NCBI GenBank assembly: GCA_005406025.1
Contig: BGZK01001271.1
Span: 1 to 64,000 of the forward strand
Origin: Eumeta japonica
Taxonomy: Eukaryota; Arthropoda; Insecta; Lepidoptera; Psychidae
DNA: 64,000 bases
Direction of reading: 5' to 3'
A program made the translations under genes and the position numbers. Shown piece after piece: positions 13,345 to 24,490 of the stretch (positions are counted from its first letter, which is position 1; each line of letters opens with the position of its first letter). A model generated the notes under the pieces. That model did not search any database, was not told the origin of the DNA, and saw only the letters and a list, made by a program, of their open reading frames with translations.

Positions 13345-14150
13345 TTAGGCTCGAGATCGGAGATGGAATTGAAAACGATATATAATCATGAATTAATTGA
13401 AATATGAATCGAGATTAAAGTAGAAATCGAAATTTAGATCAAAAACGCAAAAGATATTGAGATTTTTCGATGTCTTAGTGTGTGTCTGTAATATTTTACA
13501 GAATCTGTTGAAGGCATTTTACCTCTCCTAGCGTTACACGAGAAAGGTTAGAACGTATAATTCGAAAACAAGTAAACATGACGTTGTGTAATTATGTATT
13601 CATAGAGAAATAATACCTATTGTGATCGTTGTAATATCTTATTTCGCGCTACGAAAATAACTAGACGTGAAACCATGTAGCTTTACGTAAAGCTTCTATT
13701 TTATACTAGTAAATATATTCAATATTTGTGTGTTAAAATAACATTAAACCGACTTTATTTAAGGCGAATGTTGCAATTAGCAATCCAGATTGAAATGCGG
13801 AATAGAGCAGAGATGTAGTTAGGATTGAATTGATGATTGAGTCGAAGGATAACCAGGACGTAAAAGAAAACGAGGTTTGGGACTGAACCTGTATCATAAC
13901 CAAGGGTACGAATGGCGATAAGTAAGAAAACAAGATCGCGACCGGTAAGGCTCAATTAATCGGGATAGGCATCGTTATCCGTTTAACAATCGGAATATAG
14001 ACCAAAGCTGAATTACTTACATGCCCACGAGTGTAAAGCCGCGAACAGCAGTTTGTAAGCCCTGTGCTGTCTTGATTTAAAACTCTATCTTAAGAGTAAT
14101 CTCGATCCTGATCTCAGTCCGGATACCGGCTCGATCCTGCACAATTTCAA
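13345..14150. repeat. Further GATCGGGA-type degenerate blocks
   Basis: Three patches share the short-period theme seen at 6.25 kb. Two are purine-rich on the plus strand (about 13345-13450 and 13785-13970) and one is pyrimidine-rich (about 14090-14150, with CTCGATCCTGATCTCAGTCC). Overlapping minus-strand frames at 13733-13955 are by-products of this simple composition. The sequence between the patches shows nothing else. Confidence 0.5.
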
Positions 14151-14540
14151 AGTATTTCTATTAAATGCATCTCTAATGCATATTTAAATTAAACGCATGT
14201 ATCATAAATACAAAATCAAGACTTGTAGTGAACATTGTCTTTAAAAACAGAAACAAGGCAAACATAACTTCTACATAACATAAATACTAATAATTTTCTC
14301 TGGAAGTATGTGTATAATATTTTCATAGTATATTTTTTTTAACTCCAAGTAAATATTTATTTACATTTTATTTCTCGTCTTCATTACCGCAACACTGAGA
14401 CGGAACGAGTAAAATCAGACATAGCGGTTTCATTACTAACGCCACAAAATATTTTCATGTAACTGACTCGATTTCATTTATCAATGCTTACGTTGGCGAG
14501 TTTTTCCTTTGCTAGTAAATATACACATCCGAAGATCGTC
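14151..14540. other. No gene seen, upstream flank of a promoter region
   Basis: AT-rich DNA that becomes richer in CpG to the right. No motif stands out. Confidence 0.45.
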
Positions 14541-15164
14541 AAAGTGCCGTCCCTGCTGCTGCTGCTGCTGAAAATGATACGCAAACGCAGCCGGTTCATT
14601 TATTCACGTATATAGGATTCAGCTAGGCTAGTGCCGGAGGCTGTACAGAGAAAATGGCATTTAAATATAACGAGCGTTCGGATGTAATTGGATCGCCGAG
14701 CGGCCGGACGTAGGGCGAATATGCATGCGGGTCGCACGTGCGGGCGCCGCGGCGCGCCGTTAGATACGCGTGCCCGCATTAACATCGCCGACCGTCTTCG
14801 TGACGCAACCGAATAGAAATTACTATTGCGATCGTTGTACACGCCTTCGGAGTTGGCTTCATAAGGATCGTGGCCGAACTTCGGTCTTCGTAAACGCCGT
14901 TTCGTCCATCTGTCCGCATGCCAAGACGCACATTGATGAAATTTATAGTATAGGTGCCTTGCCGCTACGTAGTTTAGTACTTTAATAACAAAAAATAAGT
15001 ATTTCTAGGGCGGGCACTACTACGTGAAAGAGAAGCTGAAAAAATTTTTTGACGTGACAACGTCTAATAACTCAATATTACGGGCTGCATGCACGAAAAG
15101 TTGACGTCATTGTCCCGTTACGCTCGATGTCCCGTTCCGCAAGCGAGGCTCGAGTGGTCGGCTC
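14541..15164 (+). promoter_or_regulatory. CpG-rich promoter region upstream of exon 1
   Basis: A long GC- and CpG-rich block in AT-rich surroundings, with a (CTG)6 run at 14553-14570 and a very GC-rich core near 14700-14770. A perfect CRE/bZIP-type palindrome TGACGTCA lies at 15102-15109, about 55 bases upstream of an initiator-like TCAGTT. A second half-site pair (TGACGTGACAACGTC) lies at 15050-15064. An ATTTAAATATAA stretch near 14660 is TATA-like but too far from the initiator to serve it. The combination fits an insect promoter. The exact start is inferred. Confidence 0.5.
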
Positions 15165-15309
15165 AGTTCGTTTCGTGCTGGATCTATCTCCCCTCTACTC
15201 GATCAGCCTAGCACAAAAGATACACGTGAACTGGTTTCGTCAAATGTTTATAAAATGAAGTGAAATGTTATTGTGATTTTCATGTGTGTTTAATATTGCG
15301 ACAATAATG
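15165..15309 (+). other. Candidate first exon ending in ATG, followed by donor GTAAGT
   Basis: An initiator-like TCAGTT spans 15163-15168, giving a likely start at A15165. About 142 bases of leader follow, and then ACAATAATG runs directly into GTAAGTAATT. The ATG occupies 15307-15309 and the consensus donor begins at 15310. A 5' exon whose final codon is the initiator is a known arrangement in animals, alpha-tubulin genes being one example. Here the next exon is not evident within the window, and no frame long enough to be a tubulin exon is present, so the gene is unnamed. The alternative is a wholly non-coding first exon with a fortuitous ATG. This is the strongest host-gene signal in the window. 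Confidence 0.5.
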
Positions 15310-16265
15310 GTAAGTAATTCTTGCTAATTCATTTAAACTAATTTCTTTAAAAATCTCATTTTTCAAGCTTATGTGTTTAATCTTTTCATTAATATTTTTT
15401 TTATTTTTATTATTTGTTATTTAAAAAGTAGCCTCGGTCGGCGAGAACAGTAATGATAAGTTATGTTACAATTGACTGAAAAATAATGAAGATTCATATA
15501 ATTGATAGTATAAACAATTAAATTTTCTCCTTGTGTCGTTCTGTACATTATATTACTGTAATGTTTGACGTTGTCACGTCAAACTACCGTCCGTAAACCG
15601 ACTTTACAGACAATTATTTTTTTTTTTCATAAAAAATCATGCTTACATATACATACACGTACATAACGTTTTCTTGTTTTTTAAGAATTATCGCTCAAAA
15701 CAATACAAGAGATTCCGAGGCTGGTAACGCAATTATTGATGAAAAATAGAAAACAAATAATTTTTAGGCGAGGTTAATTAAACGGAATTTCGAATGTTAC
15801 ATTATTTGAGGTTATGAAGCTTTGATGTCACAGCTGTCTAATGCATTGTCTGCCTAATTGTCAATATAAAACGTTTGTATTATTGCGATTTTTATATATG
15901 GTTATCTTAAAAATAATTTCACTATCTACTTTATTAAACAGAAAAAAATAATTTGAATGTGTTAAGAAAAAATTTGATAAACCTATTATAAAATTGTTTA
16001 ATGTTATAATAAAGTTGCGGTGAAGTAACCCAATGATTCATCAACATTTATTCATAGTTCAATATTTTAAAAAGTGGCATGTATTTTTTGAATCAAATGT
16101 TTTCCTGTTATTAGCCTACAGTGCACCTAAAGTATATCCGTCACCATTGGAATCTGAATTATTAAATAGAACTTTTCTAACTCCTCCTAATTTTGACTAA
16201 AACCCCCATCTGCAATATTGTTTGAAGTACAATGTCGCCTTAAAATTATAATAAGCACAAAATAA
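15310..16265 (+). other. Start of the presumed first intron
   Basis: AT-rich DNA without frames. It contains the palindromic TGACGTTGTCACGTCA at 15566-15581, which pairs with the upstream bZIP-like site as an inverted repeat. Nothing else was recognised before the mariner relic. Confidence 0.4.
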
Positions 16266-17120
16266 GCTGTAATATTATAATAATGATTACCTAACACTAC
16301 CTAAAAAAAATCTGAGGAGACTGAAACAGATGAAAATATGAGTGTTCAAGGTCAGTGCTATATGGTGGATGCGTTAACACTTCCCAAACAAACTCTTTTA
16401 ATATTTACTAAGTAGCTAAAGTTGTGCATGGTCTGGGGTTATCATGATGAAAAACCACACCCGTTCTGTTGATCAATTTGGATCGTTTTTTCTCTACTTC
16501 TTGCTTAAATCTCATCAGCTGTTGGCAGTAGAGATTACGGTTGATGGCTTTGCTCGGCAGTAAAAGCTTATAATGAACCCTTCCAATACCACCATACATA
16601 TAGCATCAATTTATTGCTTGTTAATCCGGGTTTTGCTTTAGTCTGTGCATCTTGTTAACCTTTCCACAATGATCTTTTTCGCACATTCTTGTCGTAGGTA
16701 ATACCTTTTTTTTATCAAAATTGACCAATCTTTTCAAAAAACGGTTCAGATTCATTACGTTTCAACAGAGAATTGCAAATGAGTACATGATTCATTAGAT
16801 TTCTTTCAGTGTGCTCGTGTGGGATTCAAGTATCGAGTTTTTTTATGTATTCAGTGTTTCTCATGTGGGTCAAAACTATTTTGTGGTCAATCTCCAGCTT
16901 TTTAGCTGTGTGGTAAGAACTAATATGTCGATGTTACTCTACTTTTTCCATAATGGCATGGACTTTATCCGTAACAGGTAAACCAAAGCGAGGTTCATTT
17001 TTACGTCAAAATTACCGGACTAAAAATGCTTGAACTAGTTTTGTGACACTGTTATCGACATTGCATTAGATCCATAAACGTAATAATTTATTTTGCGGCT
17101 TATGTGGCATTGTTTTTGGT
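16266..17120 (-). mobile_element. Degenerate mariner transposon (Tc1/mariner superfamily)
   Basis: The minus strand encodes pieces of a mariner transposase in several frames. The clearest piece (16599-16408) carries NRNLYCQQL and VFHHDNPRP. The latter is the mariner signature around the second catalytic Asp (HHDNARPH in active elements). Upstream on the same strand are traces of GKPRFGLPVT-like, TAKKLEIDHKIVLTH-like and NLMNHVLICNSLLKRNES-like text. Downstream is HPPYSTDL followed by SYFHLF, where active elements have SDYHLF. The third catalytic Asp therefore appears to be replaced by Tyr. Stops and frameshifts break the gene. I could not define the terminal inverted repeats, so the ends are approximate. 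Confidence 0.88.
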
Positions 17121-19950
17121 TTCTTTTCATGAAATCTCGTATATTTAATAACTATTAAATGTTTTTATATTGAACACACATTTTAATTCCTTATTTTAAA
17201 ACGTTTTATATTATATTATAATAATGATTATAATATTGATGATAATATGTAACAGTTATGTGTTCTGTACAATTTTATTAAGCTTCATCTTTATAGGTTT
17301 ACATCTGATTGTAATATATTTGTATTATTCGAGATAATAGTCGATATTAACATAAAAGGGATAAACTTAAATAATAATAATAATATGTAATCGTTATTCT
17401 TCCCCATATATATACAACCTAAGGAGTTGGTGCCCTAACATCATTTAAGCAGTTTTAACTTAAACACAACACTACCGTAGCACGCCATAGTGTATTTTTA
17501 CATACAATAGGGTTCAAAACCCAATATATACATTTTACGAATTAACAATCATCACAGCGCGCAACATTCTGTATTAAAGTCGCTTTTAACTTTTGATTTT
17601 CGATGCGATATAATAATGTTTGCTAACTTAATACATATTAACAAAAAGTTATATCGTTAAAGGTTTGAGTCAGTTTTGATCCAATGAAATAATTACTTTT
17701 TACAAATACTAAAGATATACCGTCTTCAATTCGCTTAAATATTTCCATCGACTAACTGCTATTTTGTTTTTGATAGGACCTTTTAATCTATTGCGGGAAA
17801 TATGAATTTCACATTACGTTAAATTCGTAATAAAAACGCTAAATACGTATCACGTAATTAATAATAGTTTTCAAGCATTAGTAACACTGTCAAATTAATA
17901 CGTCATTTCGGAGTCGCACTAAACCGAGAACCGTCCCGTTTCACCCATTAATTAACTAAAACACGTGGATGAACATAGCTGATTTTTGTTTGAAAGGTGA
18001 CCAAAACAAACATTTCCAACTCAAATAATAAATACATACATATATTATTTTTAAATCACACTGCAATATTTATGTCAATTTCATATTATAAAAATATTTC
18101 TTTTAATAATGTATATGCTAATAAAGATTTTGTATGCGTAGAGACGATAACTTTATATAAAAAAGAGGATACTTCAATTTATTGTCACTCACGTAACTGC
18201 AATGCTAATTAAATCAAAAACGTTATTCAATAAGGGTAAGACAAATAAATGCTCGTTATGATGTTTTTAGGAATACAATATAATTTTATGTTTCAAAATA
18301 CATTTTGTTAAGCAAATAAAAATGTAATAATGTATTTTATTTATTAAGATAAAATTTTGACTTCAATATTTATAGGCTCTATCGTTGGGGATTGTCACTA
18401 ATAAAATACCATCAAAATGTTACAAAAATGTTAAAACAAGAGGATAAGTAAATAACGTAAAACAATTTTAAGTTTGAATTGGTAAGTAAAACTTATTTTC
18501 TTTTATCAGTTTTATTTTCCCAAGAAAATGGCTACATTTATTTCAAGCGTTTCGTTTTGTAAAACAATAAATTAATTTAGATCGATTTACCAAATAGATC
18601 AAACGATATGTAACGTACTTTTACTGATAATTGGTAGAAGTTTAACTTTTAATTTATTTTTGCTTCCCATGCGTCTATAGATCAAGACACCGCCATAAAA
18701 TATACAGGTAGTTGACTTTGTACCACTTGTGCATAATGCAACCATTTTTTTGTGCAATATGAAGCTGTTTGCTGTCGCTGCATCGCGTAAATATCGTACG
18801 AATATAGAGGTTTTGTAAAATTTTGTATTCCTTGCTATTTACGATCACGACTCATAAATCGCCGTGTTGGCGCATCTAGAATACAAACAAGGATTCCTAT
18901 TCAAAATAAATCATAAAATTCCTTAAATAAAAACCGTATCGTGTCTTAAAGAAATAAATATATTTAATCTTATGCTGACATATGACTGTGTTTATGCGTC
19001 GCCAATTTTAAAGAAAAGCTTTATCTAACACTAGCGGTCGTTCAAGGTTTCGCCTGTGGTGTTTCGAACCTGGACTATAAATTAAAATATTTTATTTCCA
19101 CTCTCGATTTATATCCACGTTCGCCATCCTATACTTTTTGCACCACCATAGACACCGGTGTTATCTGTCAAATATCGATATAGCTCGAACACTGGCCGTC
19201 GACATGTTACTAAAACAATGTATAAATTTTTTTTTCTACAATCATTCGAACTCGTTTTTCCCGTAAAATTTAATTAACGCAGACCCATTCCGTGTAAAAG
19301 CTCGTAATCAATCGAGATACAAAAGCTGCCGCGGTCTGTAATTTACCGGTAAACAAACGCGAGGCGTGAAAAATGACAATCATTGGTTGTGTAAACAATA
19401 AATATAAAATGCGATGCGATGTTGGCGCGTTTGGCGGGGAGCCGCTACGAAATGTGTTTTTTTTTATGCGATCACATCATGAAATAATTTCGAAATCAAG
19501 AATATTAATAGATTTTTAGTGAAAGAATAAATGCATTTGTAACTTTGACGAATTAGACGCAAATTTAATTGACAGAACTGCTTATATAAAGTTTTGTACG
19601 AATAATAACCAATGTTGTAAATACACCACAACTCTAAACAAATCGTGTTACGCTTTGCTTCAAGGCGACAAAAGAAACAAGGCGGTTTTTGGTAAAATGC
19701 ACATTTTCACTTTTTTTTATGAAAACGAAATAATATCGAGACCTTATGTTTGAAATAACTGAAATACCAAAAATGGCTAATACAAGTTGGATTCGCGTGA
19801 AGTAGGTGCCGCACTACCAGCTATCGTATTATCCGCTACATTTTTATTTAAATTTCATTTGAAGCTATTAAAATAAATATAAAAACTTTACAAAATTAAC
19901 ACATATAAAAAGTTGTAGTAAGCTAGAATTTGAGTATAACACTTTTAAAT
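17121..19950. other. No gene seen
   Basis: AT-rich DNA, with a TAA/ATAATA-rich patch at about 17170-17395. A GC-richer spot at about 19310-19440 contains CGCGAGGCGTG and GTTGGCGCGTTTGGCGGGG and could be a conserved element. No frame has recognisable content. Confidence 0.5.
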
Positions 19951-19954
19951 GTAT

Positions 19955-19990
19955 TAGCAACCACTAGATCAACTGATCTAGAAGTTGCTA
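19955..19990. repeat. Short near-perfect palindrome
   Basis: The arms TAGCAACCACTAGATCA and TGATCTAGAAGTTGCTA pair with two mismatches around a two-base centre. It could be a protein-binding palindrome or the remains of a small foldback element. No neighbour helps to decide. Confidence 0.6.
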
Positions 19991-20327
19991 CCTATATATA
20001 TTAAGAATAATTTTTAAAATTAATATTAATTAAAGATAAAAATTAATAATATTATTAGTTCCCAGTAAAATTAAATAACGCATTTTATAAACATTGTCTT
20101 TTCTTATCTATGTCCCGTAAGAATTTAACATTTTTTTTATTTTCGTTTAGGTTTTCCTCTAAAGTATAAGAGAAATTTTTTATTTATTTTTCAAAATTAT
20201 AGATGCAGTAGTTTCGAAGGCAAAAGATCAATTTTCGATTTTCGTATGTAGTCTTTAATATCTTTTAAACTATACATTTTAAAATCAGAAAATTAAATTA
20301 ACTTTTAATTTTTTTTTATTTTAGCTC
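19991..20327. other. No gene seen
   Basis: AT-rich sequence leading into a long AT microsatellite. Phrases such as GATGCAGTAGTTTCGAAGGC suggest it may be the internal part of the dispersed repeat whose tail lies at 20.45-20.60 kb. Confidence 0.35.
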
Positions 20328-20377
20328 ATAATCTATACATCCACTACATCTATATATATATATATATACATATATAG

Positions 20378-20441
<64 letters not shown>

Positions 20442-20449
20442 CTATACAT
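20328..20449. repeat. AT dinucleotide microsatellite with duplicated flanks
   Basis: About 90 bases of nearly pure AT repeat are bracketed by two copies of ATAATCTATACAT (20328-20340 and 20437-20449). The array is interrupted once by ACATATATAGATT. Confidence 0.9.
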
Positions 20450-20600
20450 ACACTCTACATCCATGACTGGAATATCTAAAACTCTACTGCAACTATTTTG
20501 TCATCTAGATTCGGAGAAAATAGGCTTTGACAGACAGACGGATACAAGACTGGTCTTTTATGGGTTAGCTTTTGGCAGCGGGTATATAGAACCCTAAAAA
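20450..20600 (+). repeat. Tail of an abundant dispersed repeat (GGAACCCTAAAAA type)
   Basis: The text ATTCGGAGAAAATAGGCT, then GACAGACAGACGGAT, then TAGAACCCTAAAAATG follows the order of a very common lepidopteran repeat tail. That tail has a GACAGAC run, a GGGTTCCG section and a final GGAACCCTAAAAA. A second ending of this type, GGAACCCTAAAAAGG, occurs near 58.66 kb. The parent element is not identified. Confidence 0.5.
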
Positions 20601-21340
20601 TGAAAAACAGACGAAATTAAAGTAAAGGAAGGAGGACTCCAATTATGTTGTAAGTCCGATACTAACATCAAATAAATTTCCGCTTCGCTGTGCCCCTTGG
20701 GCCGGAGAATGAAATTACTCGCTTTGAAGAATTTTGCTCTGGTCTATATACTACATCATTATATAATTTTATGTTTCTTAATTATGACTTGCTACAACGC
20801 ATTTTGTTCGCCAATCAAGTGTGAGTTCTCTAGTTAACTTAGTTTCCAGATAGCATTGTTTATTTAAAATGGTTAAAAAACAAATTCTAGCTATTGTAAT
20901 ATTCACTGTTGTGTGAAGGTAACGAAAAACGAAGAAAATTCAAAAACTATGCACTTTTAAGAAGTTTATCGAAGCTATATAAAAGACAAATTAGCGGTAA
21001 CAACATAGTTGTCATATCGTACATAACAACTACTTCTGCCCATATATCAGGAATAAAGTTAGTATTTTAAAAGGGCTAATAAGCGATCTAACTGCGATGA
21101 TATAACACGAAATTAAAGATGCTCATTACTTTAAAATGTCATTTTTTTTTTTAACAAAATAATATTCTAGATAGGTTCGGGATCCTTGATTTATAACTGA
21201 CTATTCGTGTTTCATGTAATCATTTTTCATGTAAAGTTTCGTATATCTTATTCTAGGACATTACCTGCGTTCATGTGAAATTTGATAACAATCCGTTCGA
21301 CACTTCGAGCGTGGTGGAAGGATAAATATACAGACTTTCA
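20601..21340. other. No gene seen
   Basis: Mixed-composition DNA without a frame or repeat that I recognise. Confidence 0.5.
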
Positions 21341-21342
21341 CA

Positions 21343-21444
21343 TTCACGACATTATTTAAATGTCGTGAACGATTGCGTGCACTTAATCAATAATTTTGTG
21401 TATAATTTATATAAACAAAATTATCGATTAATTGCACGCAATCG
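21343..21444 (+). ncRNA. Two adjacent hairpins, possible small-RNA precursor
   Basis: The first hairpin has perfect 10-base arms, TTCACGACAT and ATGTCGTGAA (21343-21352 and 21360-21369). The second follows at once: a 30-base arm (21370-21399) pairs with 21415-21444 with only two mismatches and a loop of about 15 bases. This size is right for a microRNA precursor, and bulges could be tolerated. However, the stem is unusually perfect and I match neither arm to a known insect microRNA. A small foldback repeat or a DNA-level palindrome is the main alternative. A 75-codon frame crossing it (21365-21592) starts with a non-ATG codon and is probably chance. Confidence 0.4.
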
Positions 21445-22105
21445 TCACAGCAATGTAATCAACAGCGAGCCGCGATCCAAACAGCATTATATTTTTACGC
21501 GAATGAGGTCGCGGGCAAAAGTTAATAGATTCATTATGTCGATGCACATCGTGACCTCGCATAGCATTTGTGAGTGCACTCGTTTTAATTGATATGCCAC
21601 TGCAGTCGGAGTTTTAATAGGCACGTCGAACCCTCATGTCACCGCGAACCCGATGGGCTAATACTTGTAGACTTAACGACCTTCGATTGCCTTTGCGAGA
21701 ATACCACGCATCAAAAATTCGAAGTTATTATTGCGTGAAGAATAACAGCGCTCTCGTAGAAAAGAAGTTTTTGATTGTCTCTTTGCTTTACAATAAAGCT
21801 CCGTCGGTTTTATACTTTCATCTTTCTCCTTCGTTTGGTTCCGTATTCGTTTGTAATCGCCGTTGTAGGTACGAAGCTTTATATGTCTTTGTCCTTTGCG
21901 CTCGCCAAATTTTATTATATTACATAACGAAGTAATATAATGTCTTTCAATTTATCTTCGAAATTCCTTTATGTATGCCGGTTTAAGCACACTATAATTT
22001 AATATGATATCAAAAAAAGTTCATTTCCATTTATAGGGTATTTATTAATTAATCCAGTGTCCGTCACCTCCGCTTTGGTATAGTACAAACATATTTTACA
22101 GTAAA
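21445..22105. other. Moderately GC-rich DNA, no gene recognised
   Basis: A frame of about 99 codons (21636-21935) has an ATG but no motif I recognise and lacks clear splice sites. The area near 21450-21680 has more CpG than its surroundings and may be regulatory. No firm feature can be called. Confidence 0.35.
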
Positions 22106-22108
22106 TAA

Positions 22109-22260
22109 ACTAGCTGACCCGACAGGTGTTCCGCCCTATTCTGTAAGTGACGTATAAGTTTTTTTGTTTCTCCTGCGTGTTTTGCAAATACATTTTACAA
22201 AAAATAAAAAAAAATTTAGTTGCCTGTACGAATAAATCACTTCAGCTAATAAAAAAAAAT
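22109..22260 (+). repeat. Fragment beginning CTAGCTGACCCGACAG
   Basis: The opening CTAGCTGACCCGACAGGTGT is a phrase that begins many insect interspersed repeats, often written CTAGCTGACCCGGCA. Only about 150 bases can be followed before it dissolves into AT-rich DNA. The class of the parent element is uncertain. Confidence 0.5.
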
Positions 22261-22540
22261 TATAAATTACTCGATCATAGACGTCATTTATAGGAATTAG
22301 ATTTTGTAGTTTTCTTTTTTTGGGACTAAATCAACATACACCATGAACATGAGTCATTTTGGCAGATAAAAAAAAATCTGTTAATAAACTTGTCTCTTAC
22401 ATGTAGCTTTTAAATTATTACCGGGAAGATATTTTTTATATTCGCATGTAAATAATCTTTACTCGTAATATGCAAAACACAAACATGAAACTGCACGTCA
22501 GAGCTTAACTTTGCACATGCAGTCATTTCCTTTTCGCGAG
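22261..22540. other. No gene seen
   Basis: AT-rich DNA between a repeat fragment and a GC-richer patch. Nothing was recognised. Confidence 0.45.
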
Positions 22541-22548
22541 TTATAATA

Positions 22549-22667
22549 ATGAAGCGAACGGAACCTTCTGCAATGAAAATGCAATCTCCGCGTGCGAACG
22601 ACTTCGAGACGTTGCGACGCAGCGAGCTTTATTCGCTGACTGGACTTTGTAGTTCCGTTTGGGTTTC
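22549..22667 (+). CDS. Weak candidate exon, unknown product
   Basis: An ATG opens 39 codons plus two bases of CpG-rich sequence, ending at GTAAGT (22668-22673). The peptide contains SPRANDFETLRRSELYSL, which is coding-like in composition. There is no clear acceptor or protein match, and GTAAGT occurs often by chance in a window of this size. It could equally be a conserved non-coding island. Confidence 0.15.
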
Positions 22668-22959
22668 GTAAGTTATGTATTTTAAAGTCCACGGCGCCTA
22701 CACCAATTCAGAGCTTCCGATCCCGGGTTCGTAACTGGTAAATTGATTAATACTTGATACTTCTTTTTAATTTACTCTCTACACTACGAAGACATTTATC
22801 TATATATATATAGATAAATATATACGGTTTTCCCACTATTTTTCTACGTATTCCATTGCCATGTATTTAAATTTCAAATATTCAATGTCACCCAACTAAT
22901 CCCCATGTGGTAACTACATATTAAATATTCCATTATTTCACAAATACTTTTCCATTCTT

Positions 22960-23780
22960 CCATAATTACTACGATGAAGAATTTCGAGTGTGAAAATCGG
23001 TGGGACCACATTAACACTGCGTCATGTGGGACAGACCCGACGGCAGGTATGTGGAAAATTTACGAAGGGTCGTGTCCTATGAATACATATTCTTTACTTT
23101 ATGTGAAGCTTGTATTTTTGTGCAGCTATTATATATGTTAAAGCTTACACTTATTTCCTAGAAGTTCGATGCTCAAATGACGATGAGATGATGCTAAATA
23201 TGAAAACCTCATTGTACGAGTTTTTGAATATCAAATTCTCTTTAAAAAGAAATACTTCGTTGATGGCTCCTACAATGCTGGATGCAAGATTTAAACCCAT
23301 ATACCTCCAATAACTCCAATGAAGTGAATGTTTCAGTAATAGATATAATATATTTTTTGACTGAGCGTAATAACGACGGTTCGCTACGCTGCAATCCCAC
23401 GGCGGAGAAAACTCAGTTACAACTTCTACTGGATTATTCTTGCAAGCCTCTAACATACACCAAGAAAAGGAGAGTATTCGAGATGTCCACGATGATATTG
23501 CTGATCCGATAGTGATACCTGGATCTGAAGATGACAAAACTATTTTAAAAGAAACAATTCATTTTTATCTGTCGGAGCCATTGTTAAAACGCAATACCGA
23601 CTTGTATTGTTATTGGAACGGCAGTTCATATTCTACGCAAAAAAAAAAGCAGTTTTAAAGTATCCTTCCTCTCCGCCTACTAGAGTTCCAAGTGAGCAAC
23701 TGTTTATTGATGCTGGACAAATATACTCAAACCGTAGGAATAATCTGCTAGGTAAGAACTTGGAAAAACAGTTTTTCTAA
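22960..23780 (+). mobile_element. hAT transposase relic, C-terminal half
   Basis: Pieces of a ZBED-like hAT transposase lie in three frames of the plus strand. In order they are: MLDARFKP (the 'LDPRFK' region, about 23275), QLLLDYSCKPL, then ETIHFYLSEPLLKRNTDLY...YWN (about 23540-23625), then PPTRVPSEQLFIDAG and QIYSNRRNNLLGKNLEKQFF with a stop at 23778-23780. The last part is the hAT dimerisation domain, which normally reads PSERLFSTAG. Frameshifts separate the pieces and a poly-A run near 23640 marks one of them. Minus-strand frames here, including one of 128 codons, are shadows. The zinc-finger N-terminus is not visible. Confidence 0.88.
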
Positions 23781-24490
23781 GCATACAATATATGGCTCTT
23801 TGATTACGAATATTAAAATTATTAAAATACTAATTGGAAATCAATAACATATTTCGATGTGTTTTTTTTTAAATTTGAATTTTATAGCTATTTTTTTAAT
23901 TAAGTAGTAACTTACTGAATAGTGAGTAGGTACATAATTGTCGTACAAATTATTGTGATCTATTTTTGTTAAGACTGAAACTGGGAATTTAATAATTAAT
24001 TATTACATTATATGCCTAGACTGATTATTGTGATAACTAGATAATACCAAAGTGTTAAATTAGATCTCAATGAAAAAATATTAGATTAATCATAAAAATA
24101 CAAAATAATTAAAATATTCAATTGAGAGTCTGTAGTTATTTACTATATGTCTAAGTCTAACTGAATGTTGTTTTTTGAACAAATTACTTCTAAGAGTAAG
24201 TCTTTACTTTAACATATTTTTTTTTAGTTTATATAATCATGACATAAAAAAAATATAAAATATGTTTGTTACGTATTTTAATAATTACCTTTTTAATTTT
24301 TTAACACTCTTTAACTGTCTGTATGTACAATGTACATGCAAATAAATGTGCCAAAAATACATTAATTTTAAGTATACTATAGAAATTTTTTAATATGTTT
24401 AATTAAGTTTCGTTTTCGGTTTCGGCCGAAACTGAGAGCAAGGCCGAAAGTTAGGTTTTGGTTTCGGTTGAAAAACCATTTTCGGTCGGA
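23781..24490 (+). mobile_element. Probable 3' non-coding end of the hAT element
   Basis: AT-rich sequence after the transposase leads to a TTTCGGTTTCGGCCGAAA block at about 24412-24485. Sequences of this TTTCGGCCGAAA type are common at insect transposon ends. The link to the hAT gene is by position only, and I did not find a matching end upstream. Confidence 0.35.

Noticed and set aside
15307..15309. Identification of exon 1 as alpha-tubulin because its intron follows the ATG
   Set aside because: The next exon of an alpha-tubulin gene would give a long open frame. None of that size exists in the window, and other genes share this exon layout.
21430..21444. Assignment of the long hairpin to the miR-92 family
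   Set aside because: Only the seed AATTGCAC matches. The following bases differ, and the mature sequence would run past the base of the stem.
23151..23537. The longest open frame in the window, 128 codons on the minus strand
   Set aside because: It lies opposite the hAT transposase relic, whose plus-strand pieces carry recognisable motifs, so the minus frame is a shadow.
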